DNA from: Helianthus annuus
Taxonomy: Eukaryota > Streptophyta > Magnoliopsida > Asterales > Asteraceae
Assembly (NCBI RefSeq): GCF_002127325.2
Contig: NC_035435.2
Location: 110,032,517 to 110,096,516 of the forward strand
DNA: 64,000 nt
Direction of reading: 5' to 3'
The notes below the pieces were generated by a model. It was given only the letters and a program-made list of their open reading frames with translations. It did not search any database and had not been told where the DNA came from. The position numbers and the translations under genes were made by a program. This document shows, piece after piece, positions 1 through 10,782 of this stretch. The stretch's first letter is position 1. Each line of letters opens with the position of its first letter.

Positions 1-1124
1 ACAAGGCTATATTTTTATAAGTTTACAACAGATAGCGTCGTGATAAAAAGAACCAACATAAGAAAATTATGAAACGGCATGACAAGCTTAGTTAAAATTT
101 GATTATATATACTTGATTACATAAAAAACCCATTCCCACAAAAGTGAGTTTTGAGCCTTTCTTGAGCATACAAATATACATCTTTACGTTAAATGCTCAT
201 TTTTCGTTTCTTGTGTGAATAGCCGCTTGGTTCTTACGACTCTAGAACTTGCCACGACAATTCATTCCCGGTCCTTACCAACTTAAACCCAAGTAAGTAA
301 ATGATGGAGGCATTAGGACTAACCCTTTTTCTTTGAACACCATTATTTTTATTTTACTTTTCACCTACCCAAAAATTCCCCCTAGTTAGCCCGTTTGAGC
401 CTAAACTTTTTCATTTCTTAACCCAAAACCCTTTTTACCCACCAAAAACCCTTTTTATTTTTACCTTTTATTTTAGTAACAAGCTCGGTCTTCGTGTGAC
501 TAAATATATATATATATTACAATGAAGTTTGAAATAAACAAACAAAGCTCCTCAAACAAAAGTTTGTTTCAATAAATACTTCATTGAAAATAAAAAGTCA
601 CAAAAACAAAATGTTTTACGAAAACCGACGCTTTTTACGTTTTTTGCCCTTTTCTACTAACCACTAACCCAACCACCCACCTTTAGCCCAAGCCTAACCC
701 TTCACCCAAAAAGTCCTCTTGATATTTACAAAGGTATAAAGTTAAAAAGGAGGAGGATTGATTGCTTGGCAAGCTTATGGTAGGAATAAGTTCCATGCCG
801 CTCTCGAGTGATTCACTAAAAAAAATTACACCTTCGGCCGAGTGTGAGTGATTTCTCCCGTGAGGTATGTGAACTTGTATATAAATGAAATTTTAGAAAG
901 GTATGTTATGCCTTAATAAATAATTTACCTTATGAAAAGTTTTTAATAAATCATGACGAATAGGATTGTAAATAAGTAAAAATAAAACCTAAACAATCTT
1001 GGAAAATCCTGACACTCTATGACAAGCCCAAAACCTTCTCTTCTACCCATTCCATTTGGAAGTGTAAGCCACATATTAAAGAGTTTTGCTTGAGGACAAG
1101 CAAAAATTAAAGTGTGGGGATATT
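1..1124 (+). mobile_element. 3' internal non-coding region of a Tat-like Gypsy retrotransposon
   Basis: No credible ORF. The region runs into a purine-rich stretch (AAAGTGTGGGGA) just before an LTR that begins TGATGTGTG. A segment reading GAGGACAAGCAA followed by GTGTGGGGAT before the 3' LTR is what I recall as typical of the Tat/Athila branch of Gypsy elements. The rest of the element lies left of the window, so clade and length are inferred. Confidence 0.6.
1109..1120 (+). promoter_or_regulatory. Polypurine tract of the Tat-like element
   Basis: AAAGTGTGGGGA lies four bases before the LTR start. In this branch it primes plus-strand DNA synthesis. Position and composition fit; function is inferred. 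Confidence 0.55.
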
Positions 1125-2740
1125 TGATGTGTGTAAAATGCAACATATAAATTACATCAAATGAGGCATAAAACTAACCCTTTTTAAGTACTAATGTTGG
1201 AAAAAGTGTGTTTTTGTCTTCCTTTTGTATTTTCAGGATTAAATGAGCTCAAATTAACAAAAGAAGCAAAAAGACAGCTAAATCTAATATAAATACAAGA
1301 AAGGGAACAAAAGTGGACTGCCCGACCCCTCGACAGCATCCTCCCAAGCAAAACAGAGAAGGCAGAAGACTGAACACGCCCCGTGCTCAGCGAGCACGGG
1401 GCCGTGCCCAAGAAGCAGCAGAAAAGACAAACCTGTAGAAGCTTCTATTGCTCACCACGGGGCTGTGCCCAGTGAACACGGGGGCGTGCCATAGTATCAG
1501 ACGGGCACGGGGCCATGCCCAGGCTTCTTTTCAGCCTATAAATAGGAGTGCTTGGAGCCATTGCAACTCATCCCTTGGCACACCACCTCTCTCACACTTT
1601 ATCCACCACCCACCACCATCACAACACCATCATCCACCATCATCATCCATTGTCCATCATAGAGTGTGTGAGTCGTCTCGGGATCCAAGATTGATCGTAA
1701 GAGTTCTTGACAATCAAGGCCATGTTTGCCTAAGTCTCTTACATCACTTGGTGAAGACAAGTGTTTAGTATAATACTTTTTATTTTTAATCTTTTGCACT
1801 TTTTAATTGGTTTTGTATTAATGACTTTAATAACTAGTTGCTTATGTTGAAGGTGATTCTTCCTTATCGTTTGTCTGTGGTGTCTTGGCATTATTTTACT
1901 GTCTATATAAAATAAAAGATTTTCACCATTCATATCTCCACGGTCTATATGGAGGTATGTTGGCTACCTGGTCGTGGGTTAAGGGAACGGTTTGGTAAGG
2001 GTCTTGCCCTTGTTCAGCGTTTAGAGGTCCTGCAAGGGACCTGGGTCAAATTTAGTAGGACCTCCTTCAATACCCAAAGGTATTGGATGGCAGGGGTCCA
2101 AACTCTTTGATCCCCTCATAAGTTAACTACTATTAATACTATAACCCGGCTATTTAGGACTGTATCCCTGCTGACTCAGACTACTTAGTCAAGGGTAACC
2201 TCACCTCCAAAAGATGGGCCTACCATAATTTGCATTAATAACTTAATTAATTATCTTTCAATAATCCGACCCTTTAGGATTGTATCCTTGCTGACTCAAA
2301 CTACTGGGTTGAGGGTAATGTCGCCTTCAAAAGAGGGGCCTACTACAATAACTAAGATAATCTCTTAAACAAGTGCAAAAGTGCGAAAATAATCAAAGGT
2401 TATACTAACACACGAGTCGGATCCAAGTGATTCATCTTGTCTCTGTTTTTATTTTTATTTTATTTTTCAGCATTTAGTTAGTTTTATTTTCTTAGTTTAA
2501 AAATCTTTTTCTAACATTTTGGTTTGATTAGACGTTGAGGATAAACCGGTACTAAAAGCTCTTGTGTCCTTGGACGACCTCGGTATCTTACCAACACTAT
2601 ACTACGTCCACGATGGGTGCACTTGCCCATATGTGTGTTTAGTGTTAGTAAATATCGTGTTTTATAAATTTAAAACTTGGCGAAAGTGTAAAAAGGGCTT
2701 AAAATATATACTTAAAACATATACACACTAGCACGCATCA
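1125..2740 (+). mobile_element. 3' LTR of the Tat-like Gypsy element
   Basis: Starts TGATGTGTG and ends CGCATCA, giving short inverted ends. It contains a TATA box (TATAAATAG, 1537-1545). The region 2560-2660 has the conserved 'cctcggtatcttacc' and 'gggtgcacttgcccat' blocks that I recall from Tat LTRs. No primer-binding site follows 2740, so this is the 3' LTR. The upstream target duplication is outside the window and cannot be tested. The ORF-like stretch at 1448-1768 is a chance reading inside the LTR. Confidence 0.6.
1378..1520 (+). repeat. GC-rich hairpin cluster in the Tat-like LTR
   Basis: Positions 1378-1388 and 1392-1402 form a perfect 11-bp stem with a 3-base loop (gccccgtgctc / gagcacggggc). 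Three more degenerate copies of 'gcacggggccgtgccc' follow up to 1520, each partly self-complementary, directly upstream of the TATA box at 1537. Confidence 0.7.
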
Positions 2741-3436
2741 CATTCGTATTTACTTTCAAGAGGTTGTGATGAGGTCTTAGTGTTAGTGTTAGTGTTAGTG
2801 TTAGGTCTTGTTAGATCTAAAAATTCCAATTCCAGGAAGCAATTCAAGAATCACAAATATCATATTTAATTACAACGTATCATAAAAAGTAAATGGAAAC
2901 AACTCAACAACGAAGTTCAATCTTACCTGCAGGTCTTCCGATTACAACAACTAGTGCAGGAGGCTTCTTCACAACCGTTCACAGCGAAAACATTGATATA
3001 GAGTTGAGAAGGATGAAAGTGCCGAATGATGCGCATTGTGCAATAGGTAGGATGTGAGTAGACGAATTAGGGTTGGCTGGGAACGTGGTTTGAGGTCCTG
3101 ATCGTGTTGTAGTTGGTTATCTGATTTATTCGACTGTTGGTTATCTGGATGGTGTAGAAGATATTAGGGTTTTCTCAAAGCCCATTATTTTGTCAAAGCC
3201 CATTATTTATTTGTTCTTGTTTTGGGACTTGAAGTTTTAACATTGAAATATTAAGCGACAAAAAGCAATAAACGATCACTTAAGGAAGCTTTACGAATTT
3301 AAAACTACGTTTTATAAAAAAGTAAAATACTTAAAACAAATATTCTTACGAACTTATATGGAGTTTTGTAAAAATGCTTCCAGATATCTTCAAGACTTTA
3401 TATATGGTTATAAAATCATAATGTTTATAAAACAAA
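2741..3436. other. Intergenic, no gene recognised
   Basis: AT-rich. The only structure seen is a short TTAGTG hexamer run (about 2777-2804). No ORF with plausible protein character. Confidence 0.5.
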
Positions 3437-3473
3437 TTTCAATCACAAATTCTGCAAAAGCTGACCACTTTAT
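3437..3473 (+). repeat. 37-bp exact direct repeat, copy 1
   Basis: Identical to 4056-4092. Copy 2 lies at the 3' edge of the CACTA transposase remnant. Copy 1 runs straight into the TTA microsatellite. The two copies flank about 580 bp. Confidence 0.85.
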
Positions 3474-3526
3474 TATTATTATTATTATTATTATTATCAT
3501 TATTATTATTATTATTATTATTATTT
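3471..3526. repeat. (TTA)n microsatellite
   Basis: About 56 bp of TTA/ATT repeats with one imperfect TCA unit. Confidence 0.95.
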
Positions 3527-3649
3527 GACGGTTAGAAAATCATGACATGAAAACATTTTAGGAAAGAAAATGTGGGAATTTTCAAGAAACATTGAAATAA
3601 GACATTATGTTTCATGTGGGAGAGGTAGTATGAGATTGGGAATTAGTAA

Positions 3650-4055
3650 TAGAGGTGGGAAGATAGGTAGGTTGGGCAGGTTGGGTATTGGGTTCGGGTC
3701 CGAATGAGACACTTTTAACACGGGTCAAGATGTCTCAGGTCAGGAAATATGATGATATAATCTTAAACTTATAATAGGTCAGTTTCAGTTTATACATCAG
3801 GTCGCATTTCGATCATAGAAAGTAGCAAACTTAAAATGGGTCACTGTTATTCAAGCATCGAATTACATATAAAATAGGTAGGATTGCAAGCTTTCTTTTG
3901 TTGGTAATAGTATCATAATGTAATTTAGATTGCATATGGGTTCTCTCGGCACTAATTTAACTATTTAAGGATACACATTTGGGAATATTTTGCAGAAATA
4001 GGTGACCTTGGATTATCAAAGTGTTAATAGGTAAATCGCTGATTCAAACAGCAAC
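3650..4055. mobile_element. Degenerate GGGTC-type element fragment
   Basis: Begins TAGAGGTGGGAA and continues with GGTTGGGCAGG, GGGTTCGGGTCC and GGGTCAAGATG motifs, like the termini of the better preserved element at 5877-7170. No matching far end was found. Confidence 0.35.
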
Positions 4056-4057
4056 TT

Positions 4058-5145
4058 TCAATCACAAATTCTGCAAAAGCTGACCACTTTATGGCATATG
4101 TAGTTTTGTCCCTTAAAGTTGATGTTTGAAACCGCAACATTCCTTAACATATCTGATGCAAACAGTGACTTTGATGACATCGCTGATTGAAAATAAGACT
4201 TTAAGAAAGTCGCTAATTGAATCGGCCATGTTAAATTAAAGTCACTGAATAAATATAATCCATTAAAGAAGTCGTTGTTATACAACATTTTAAGTCTAGG
4301 ACCAATCGGCATGTATGTCATCACCAAATGAGGTACCTTATTTTGGCCACTCTTGTAACGAGATTCTCCGCACCATTTACATTGTGTCAATGTCATGTCT
4401 TGCTTATAAAATAACATGCAGTGATTTTTACAAACATTAATCCTTTCTTTAGGAAGAAAAAGCTTTTCTAAACTCTTTTTTGTATAGTAAAAGTTTTCTG
4501 GTAGCTTATTCCCTTCAGGCATCAATTCTTTAACCATAGAAATGATGTGGTCGTAACATGCAGTAGATACATTATAAAGTGATTTCCAATTTAGAAAACT
4601 TGTAACAGCTTGCAACTTTAAGTAGTCGGTGGCCTTCTCCCCTCCCACAAAGGCTCATCGGCAGCTTGTAACATGTTATAGAATCCCATTGCTTCTAAAT
4701 TCGGAACATTCCTTTCAAGAGTACTTGAATCTAGATTTGAGTTTATTGTCGAATTATCGGCTAACGAACACATGCTATCCAACACCATGCGTCTACAACC
4801 ATCATCGTCATCATCAACTTCCCTCATAGTAGAAGATTGTCCTACCTCACGAGTGGAAGTTTCACCATGTTCATACCATGTGTAGTAATCAAGCATGAAA
4901 CCCTTTTTAAGCAAGTGTTTTTGAACTATTTCTCTATCTAAGTAGATGGAATTTTGACATCTTAAACAAGGACATCTAATGTCATATACTATCTTACGAC
5001 GCTTAGTCACCCTTCGATCCACAACTGAATCTTTAGAATAGACGAAGTCTAACCACTTATTCAAGTTGTCACAATATTCCTTATTAATAAATCCGTCACT
5101 ATTGGTCATTTTATACATCCATGCTCGATCAGTATACCACTCCAT
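4058..5145 (-). pseudogene. CACTA (En/Spm) transposase remnant, TNP2-like, frameshifted
   Basis: Two overlapping minus-strand frames (5145-4618, then 4648-4058) read as one broken N-terminal transposase. The first part has the layout of the transposase-associated domain: WMY near the start, then CPCLRCQN, then HLLKKGF followed by a tyrosine-rich stretch and HGE. The second part has the start of the TNP2 domain: LPENFYYTKKSLEKL, then NHCMLFYK, CKWCGESRYK and the PIGPRLK block. The frame shifts inside the G-rich run near 4634-4644. The catalytic C-terminal part is absent, so it cannot be active. No CACTA terminal inverted repeats were seen beside it. Family assignment is from recalled motif order. 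Confidence 0.8.
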
Positions 5146-5201
5146 GACCTATAAAATCAATGCACGTCCTAAAACATGAGGATGAGAAACTCAGCCACAA
5201 T

Positions 5202-5284
5202 AAAACATCAAAAAAGACACAAATAGTTTAAAACATCAAAAAAGACACAAATAGTTTAAAACATCAAAAAAAGACAAATAGTTT
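5202..5284. repeat. 28-bp tandem repeat, three copies
   Basis: 'aaaacatcaaaaaagacaca' plus 'aatagttt' starts at 5202, 5230 and 5258; the third copy is slightly shortened. Confidence 0.9.
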
Positions 5285-5876
5285 CTAATTTACAGCATAA
5301 ACAACAAATTAAATAGGTTCTATACAGTAAACATAATCTTAACAGATTCTATACAAGTGTCTTTCTGATCAATCTTAAGAACTAAGGATCTATTTCCTAA
5401 AAAACTAAGCACTAATCATCAATAATAAGCTGATCGCAGTCAAAAAAATCAATACTTAATAAACTGAAATGAGCATCTAAATTACAAGATGAGCAATAAT
5501 ACACTGATACAGATTAAACAAAGTCAATAAGCTGGTAGATTGATAATCACTAATCATCAATAATAAACTGAACAATCAAAATTTTTAAACTGGTAATCAT
5601 TAAATCACCAGATCGATTAAACAAAGTAGAAAAAAATTAACCTGGAAGATGAGCAATACAGATTAAACAAAGAAGATAGAGAAACTGGGCAACAATAATA
5701 AAAGAATAAATAGCCGTGTTTTGATTTTTGATTGTGGTTTGTGATTGAAAGAGATAATGCAAAAGTAAACCCTAATTCTTGATTAGTTATAGATAATTTA
5801 TAAACTAAATAATTATTTATAACATGATTAAGTGTTTATTGTATAAACTGAATAATTATTTATAACATATTAAACT
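5285..5876. other. AT-rich spacer with a short tandem duplication
   Basis: No gene seen. Near 5800-5868 the blocks 'ataattatttataacat' and 'gattaagtgtt' recur. The same 'gattaagtgtt' block reappears right after the element ending at 7170, so that element landed within a duplicated stretch. Confidence 0.5.
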
Positions 5877-7170
5877 TAGACCTGGCAAACGGGTCAGTTC
5901 GGGTCGGGTCATGGGTCAGAACGGGTTAAGGTCAAAACGGGTCAATTACAAAAAAGGTTGTTATGGTTCGGGTCGGAACGGGTTCGGGTTGAAATGGTCC
6001 GAGTCAGAGTGGGTTTTGGGTCGGGTTGGTTAAAAATTGCTTTCTTTAAAAAAATGAAAGATTGTACTTTAAGAAAAAAACGAAATGAAACAAAAAACTG
6101 AAAGGATTGAACCGATCCGAAACAAAACCATCAAAACGAAACAAAAAATCAAAACCCAAACGAAACCGAATAGACGACCAAACAGAAACAAAAAACCGAA
6201 CCGAAACGAAACCGAATAGACGACCAAACAGAAACAAAAAAACCGAACCAAAACGAAACAAAAAAAAACTGAAAAGATCGAAACCGATCCGAAATGAAAT
6301 AAAAATACTGACAAAATTGAAAGCAGTCCGAAACGAAACCAAACAATGGATCAAAACGAAATAAAAAATCAAAACCGACCAAAACGAGACAAAAAAACCG
6401 AACTAAAACGAAACAAAAAACTGAAAAGATCAAAACCGATCTGAAAGGAAACAAAAAAAACCCGATTAAAACGAAACTAAAAATCACAACTCAACCGAAA
6501 CGAAACCGAATAAGCTGACCAAATGGAAACAAAAAACCGAAACCGAAATAAAACAAAAAATAACTGAAAATATTGAAACCGATTCGAAACGAAACCGAAA
6601 AAACCGACCAAACCAAAACAACAAACGAAACCAAACCGAAACCCGTCCCGACCCGAAACGCGTCTCGTGAGGAAACTCGTGTCGGCCTAAAACCCCTTGC
6701 GACCCAAAACCCGTCCCGTACAAAAACTCGTGTCGGCCAAAAACCCGTTGCGATCCAAAACCCATCCCGTGCGAAAACCCGTGTCGGCCCGAACCCAATC
6801 CGAACCGACCCATTCTGATCCAAAACCCACCCCGTGCCAAAACCCCTCTCGGTTCGAAACTCAATTCGAACTGAAACCGTTCCGATCCAAAACCTGTTTC
6901 GTGTCGTAACCCGTCTTACGCGGATACTTGTGTCGGCCCGAAACCCTTTCTGATCTGAAACCTGTCTCGTTTCTTTAAGGTGCTAACCCACATCGACCCA
7001 TTTCTTTAAAGTTGTCAACCCGCTTTCACTCGAAAATAACAAGATGAAATTTCAATTGACCCATTGTGACCCGTTTAGTTAAAATATCTTACCCAAACTA
7101 ATTCATATAATTTTAAAAGCAACCCAAACTAACCCACTTGAAAGCCTTTGGGTCAAGATTGCCACCTCTA
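5877..7170. mobile_element. GGGTC-rich TIR element, non-autonomous, hAT-like
   Basis: Left end TAGACCTGGCAAACGGGTC; the right end read in reverse is TAGAGGTGGCAATCTTGACCC. The flanking 8-mers attaaact and tttaaaca match at 6 of 8 positions, which fits a decayed hAT-type duplication. The interior (6060-6960) is a degenerate array of 'aaaccgaaacgaaac' and 'cgaaacccgtcccg' units, low complexity on both strands. The long ORF-like readings here (for example 6484-6864 and 6149-6487) are products of this array and not genes. Superfamily is uncertain. Confidence 0.6.
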
Positions 7171-7230
7171 TTTAAACATGATTAAGTGTTAATTGCATAT
7201 AACTAAATAGATATCATATATGTAAATGAA

Positions 7231-7720
7231 CTAGTTTTATGCCCTGCCTGTATTGCGGGGCGTTAGGTTGAATATTTCTCTACGAATTAAAACAAAACAC
7301 TATCATAGCTTTGCTATAGATAACAAAAACTAAAACAATGGCAAGGCTATAACTTTTAGCTCGGGGCAAAACTGAAATTTGTCAAAACAGTGAGCGAGTA
7401 CAAGGCAGCTGCCCGACACGAATATAAATTATATCGAGTCAACTAATTAAAATAAAATACAACCATAGTTTTGCTAAAAAAACTAAAACGATGGGAAGAC
7501 CGTATGTTCGAACTGGGGGCAAAATCATAATTTTTAACTGGGGTAAAATCGTAATCTGTCCAAAGCTAAAAGAGTGGCAAGAATTTAAATTAGAATTAGG
7601 GGCAAAATCATAATTTTGAAAAAGGGGAAAATCGTAATTTTAAACTGTGGGTAAAATCGTAACTTGTTCGGGCCAATGTGGGAGTGACGGGAGCTGCTTG
7701 GCATTGTTCCCCCTCATGGT
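7231..7720 (-). mobile_element. Non-autonomous Helitron (minus strand), copy 1
   Basis: Read on the minus strand, the 3' terminus is a GC-rich hairpin (gcggggc...gccctgc region, 7241-7262) followed closely by CTAG, and the next host base is T, as expected for Helitrons inserting between A and T. The 5' end is approximate; it is placed by similarity to the next copy. The interior has 'ggggcaaaatcataatttt'-type degenerate repeats. Confidence 0.6.
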
Positions 7721-7732
7721 CTTTGTAGTATA

Positions 7733-8407
7733 CTAGTTTATGCCCCGCCCGCGTTGCGGGGCGCTCGGCCAAATATTTCTCTACCAATTAAAACAAAACA
7801 CTATCAACGTTTTGCTAGAAAAAAAGCGAAATCGATGAAAAGACTGTAATTCTGAACTGGGGATAAATCGTAAGTTCAACTGGAGTATAATCCAATGTTT
7901 TAAAAACCGGTTCAAACCGACTAGTTGTACCGATTGAACCATCTGGTAAAACCGGTTAAACGGCCCGATACACCCGGTTGAACTGCCCAATACACTCGGT
8001 TAAACCGTTTTTGAGCTAAATCCGGTACGATATAAAAAAACGGATTTTAAAACATTGATATAATCATAATTTGTCAAAAGCTACAACTGTGACAACATTG
8101 TAATTTTGAACTGGGGGCAAGATCGTAAATTGACTGAGGTAAAATCGTAATTTGTCAAAATCTTCAACGATGGTAAGATTGAAATTTTGAACTGCGGGCA
8201 AATCGTAATTCTAAGCTGGGGTAAAATTGTAATTTGTTCGGGCCAATGGAGAAGTGCCAGGCAGCTAGCTGCCTGACTATTCCCATCCATGGATTTTGTA
8301 TATTAAATGGGGTCGAAATCATAATTCTAAGCTGGGGTAAAATCATAATTTGTTCGGGTCAATGGAGAAGTGTCAAGCAGCTGCCTGGCACTATTCCCCT
8401 CTATGGA
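7733..8407 (-). mobile_element. Non-autonomous Helitron (minus strand), copy 2
   Basis: The 3' end at 7733 (plus-strand ctag) has the hairpin gccccgcccgcgttgcggggc. The 5' end at 8407 reads TCCATAG on the minus strand with host A before it. The interior carries degenerate units such as 'ctggggtaaaatcgtaattt'. A perfect 18-bp palindrome lies at 8258-8275. The region 8220-8300 is repeated at 8340-8407, suggesting a partial duplication or a nested second copy. A small hAT-type MITE interrupts it at 7893-8057. Confidence 0.65.
7893..8057. mobile_element. hAT-type MITE, 165 bp
   Basis: Inverted ends CAATGTTTTAAAAACCG and, in reverse, CAATGTTTTAAAATCCG. Flanking 8-mers gtataatc and atataatc match at 7 of 8. 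The interior has repeated AACCGGTT-like words. It sits inside the Helitron 7733-8407 and is therefore younger. Confidence 0.75.
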
Positions 8408-8488
8408 TTTTGTATATTTATAAAATGAGTGCAAATAATATAAAAACGTTATAGAAATCAATTACCCATATGATCTAATATGTTTAAC

Positions 8489-8684
8489 TAGGGATGAGTT
8501 CGATGTCAACTGGTACTGAAAATCCCAAGAATAGGCACCAGTACCGAAAATACATGGTACGGTACTGGTATTTGAGTGGTAGAACCGATAAATACTGGTA
8601 CCGTACCAAACCGGTACCAAAAACGTCAAAAGTCGGTACCAAATATATTCGGTACCGATACCTAGCAACATTTGCTCATCCCTA
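8489..8684. mobile_element. hAT-type MITE with GGTACC repeats, 196 bp
   Basis: Ends TAGGGATGAG and CTCATCCCTA are inverted. Flanking 8-mers tgtttaac and tgcttaat differ only by two T/C changes. The interior is filled with GGTACCG/CGGTACC words. ORF-like readings across it are not genes. Confidence 0.7.
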
Positions 8685-8839
8685 TGCTTAATTTAGTACA
8701 TATTATTTGTATGAGATAACTATATTAAATATATTTATGTTTACATCAGTCCGTGTAAAATTGACTTTTTTTACTATTTTAAGTAATTAATATTTTTGCT
8801 TTTTATTTTTCTGTTGTATATATTATTAATTTTTTTTTT

Positions 8840-9390
8840 AACTTTTCTTTTGTTCATTTTTGTTATGGTTTTTCTTACGTGTCTTTTCTATTCTTTTTTG
8901 GATATTTATTTTGTTAGTTTTGCTATGGATTTTGCTACCACTATTATTAATTAATTTTATTATTTTTTTTGTTTACGCAACGTATTTTGCTATGGATGAT
9001 GCGATAGATATTAGTAAATTATTTTTTGAATACTTTTTTTTTCTTATTTTGCAATGAATTTTTCTATGGATTTGCTACAGATTTTGCTAGGTTAGTTTTT
9101 AAGAATTTTTTATAGATTTTGTTACCAATTTCTCTACGGACTCTATTTACTTACCGATTTTGCTACCGTTTTTTAAACCTCAGTTAGTTAGTTTTGAAAT
9201 ATTTATTTTTATGATTTAGCTTAGGACTTTGCTACCAATTTTACTAAGTTTTTTTTTATTATATTTATTTTCACAATTTTACTATCGATTTTGCTACAAA
9301 TTTTATTTTACTTTTTTTAGTTTATTTCTAAATACTTATTTTCATGGTTTTGCTACGGATTTTGCTACCGGTTTTGCTACATTATATATT
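8840..9390. repeat. Degenerate 'gctacggattttgctac' repeat field
   Basis: Dozens of imperfect units of 'ttttgctacggattttgcta'. Related units in both orientations recur at 10800-10970. Together they resemble subterminal repeats of a non-autonomous DNA transposon, but a convincing left terminus was not found. Confidence 0.55.
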
Positions 9391-9627
9391 TCCCCTATAT
9401 TAATCCTCAAATTTGGTTTGTGAGGAAAAAATACTGTTCAATTTTTTACCAATATTAAAGCTAGCTTTACAAGTACATAATGCATTAATGTTTCTTCTTC
9501 TTCTTCCTATTTCCCTATATTAATCCTCAAATTTGGTTTGTGAGGAAAAAATACTGTTCAATTTTTTACCAACATTAAAGCTAGCTTTACAAGTACATAA
9601 TGCATTAATGTTTCTTCTTCTTCCTAC
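9391..9627. repeat. 120-bp tandem duplication
   Basis: Unit 9391-9510 is repeated at 9511-9627 with about one internal substitution (ccaatatt versus ccaacatt), a change at the junction, and a different number of TTC triplets at the end. The near identity points to a recent duplication. Confidence 0.9.
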
Positions 9628-9815
9628 CTAACCATCAAATCATATCTTATCTCAATATATATATCCCTTCACAGACAGTTACCCTCGCAGATGAATACGC
9701 AAGGAGCCATCGACAGCCATTAGACGTCGCAGAAGAACACCACCACCGGCCGCCGTAGCGGCCGGAAGAAGAAGGGCGAGGAATGTAAGCTTTTTCTTTC
9801 GCCGTGCCTTTCTTT

Positions 9816-10061
9816 ATGCTTGGTACAAGCTCTTTCAGAAAATCCAAATATCTGACCGTAGGGATGAATGATGATGATGTTGAGTTAGTCGACCAACGGA
9901 GACGACTATCAGTGAGAGATTCTTTATTTATGGTACCGCATTTTGTTTTTAGTTTTTTCTTTAATCTTGCCTCAAAACTTAAGCGGCAAAACAGAGAGAA
10001 TAAGAACCGTTTCCGGTACGACGCCGTTTTGCCGCGGCAGAGTGTCACAATGCGCATGTAA
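9816..10061 (+). CDS. Possible small hypothetical protein (81 aa) or gene fragment
   Basis: An ORF from ATG 9816 to 10061 with mixed, protein-like composition: an acidic DDDVELVD stretch, a basic SKLKRQNRENKNRFR stretch and a short hydrophobic FVFSFFF segment between them. An in-frame stop at 9786 limits the start. An AT-rich tract (tatatatat) near 9655 could serve as a promoter. I do not recognise the family. The opposite strand also has an open frame (10219-9647) of less natural composition. It lies between two repeat fields of the same type, so it could be a captured fragment. Treat as doubtful. Confidence 0.25.
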   Translation: MLGTSSFRKSKYLTVGMNDDDVELVDQRRRLSVRDSLFMVPHFVFSFFFNLASKLKRQNRENKNRFRYDAVLPRQSVTMRM

Positions 10062-10449
10062 ATTGATGTGCCAGCTTTGTACATGATCTGTTGGTAAAGA
10101 ATGGATTTGTATAGGGCTAAGAATGGGGGTTGGTGGCTGTCGAATATGGGGGTGGCAATTAGTTTGGTGAGGAGGAAGTCGCCAGAGGAAGATTGAGAGG
10201 ATAATTGATTTTGAAGCAATTGTGGTTTGGGGTTTAATTTCTTTTGGCGGTGTTGTGATGGATCGATTGGAGGAGGTTGAGGAGAGTCGTTAGATTTTAT
10301 TTAAGGATTTTGATCAAAACAAAACTACATGATAATACTTTGTTTAGAAGAATTTGGTGATTTCACACTCATGCAAATATAATATCTATAGGTTTCTTGA
10401 TTAAAAAAAACATTGATGCATAAATCCTGAAAAGAAACCAAAATAATTT

Positions 10450-10782
10450 AGCTATTGTATTTGATAAAATACTGCAACCCTTTTAGTTTTCATTTTTCAT
10501 ATTTAACCCCAACATTTTTCCATTTTCAACTTTAGTCCTCTTTTCTTTTCATCGTTTACCAATTTGTCATTTTACGTTTCCGTCTAATTCTTGCGAGTAA
10601 ACACGATGCAACGCGAGTGTGTGATTCAACATTTTTATGTCTATTTTTTTACGATTTGCGAGTCATAAGCCGACTCATTTATTATTTTCTATGTTTTACG
10701 TTTCGGACTAATTTTTGTGAACGCTGCATCGCACATGCGTGGTTCAACGAACCCGCCGCAAAGCGCGGGTCCTAAATTCTAG
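10450..10782 (+). mobile_element. Helitron-like element (plus strand), hairpin-CTAG end
   Basis: The 3' end has the hairpin acccgc...gcgggt (10750-10770), then CTAG at 10779-10782 followed by host T. The body ('ttttacgtttcggactaatt', 'cgcaacg', 'gtggttcaac' words) resembles 30150-30790 and 31386-32010. The 5' end is approximate. Confidence 0.6.

Noticed and set aside
1448..1768. 106-codon ORF
   Set aside because: Lies within the Tat-like LTR across the TATA box and hairpins; His/Ser/Pro-rich chance frame.
2777..2804. Telomere-like repeat
   Set aside because: The unit is TTAGTG, not the plant telomere unit TTTAGGG, and only about five copies occur.
6046..6909. Long overlapping ORFs on both strands (up to 126 codons)
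   Set aside because: They lie in a degenerate ACCGAAACGAAAC array; the proteins are Phe/Ser/Arg or Lys/Asn/Thr-biased readings of the repeat in several frames.
9647..10219. 190-codon minus-strand ORF
   Set aside because: No domain, odd composition, overlaps the more protein-like plus-strand ORF; likely chance.
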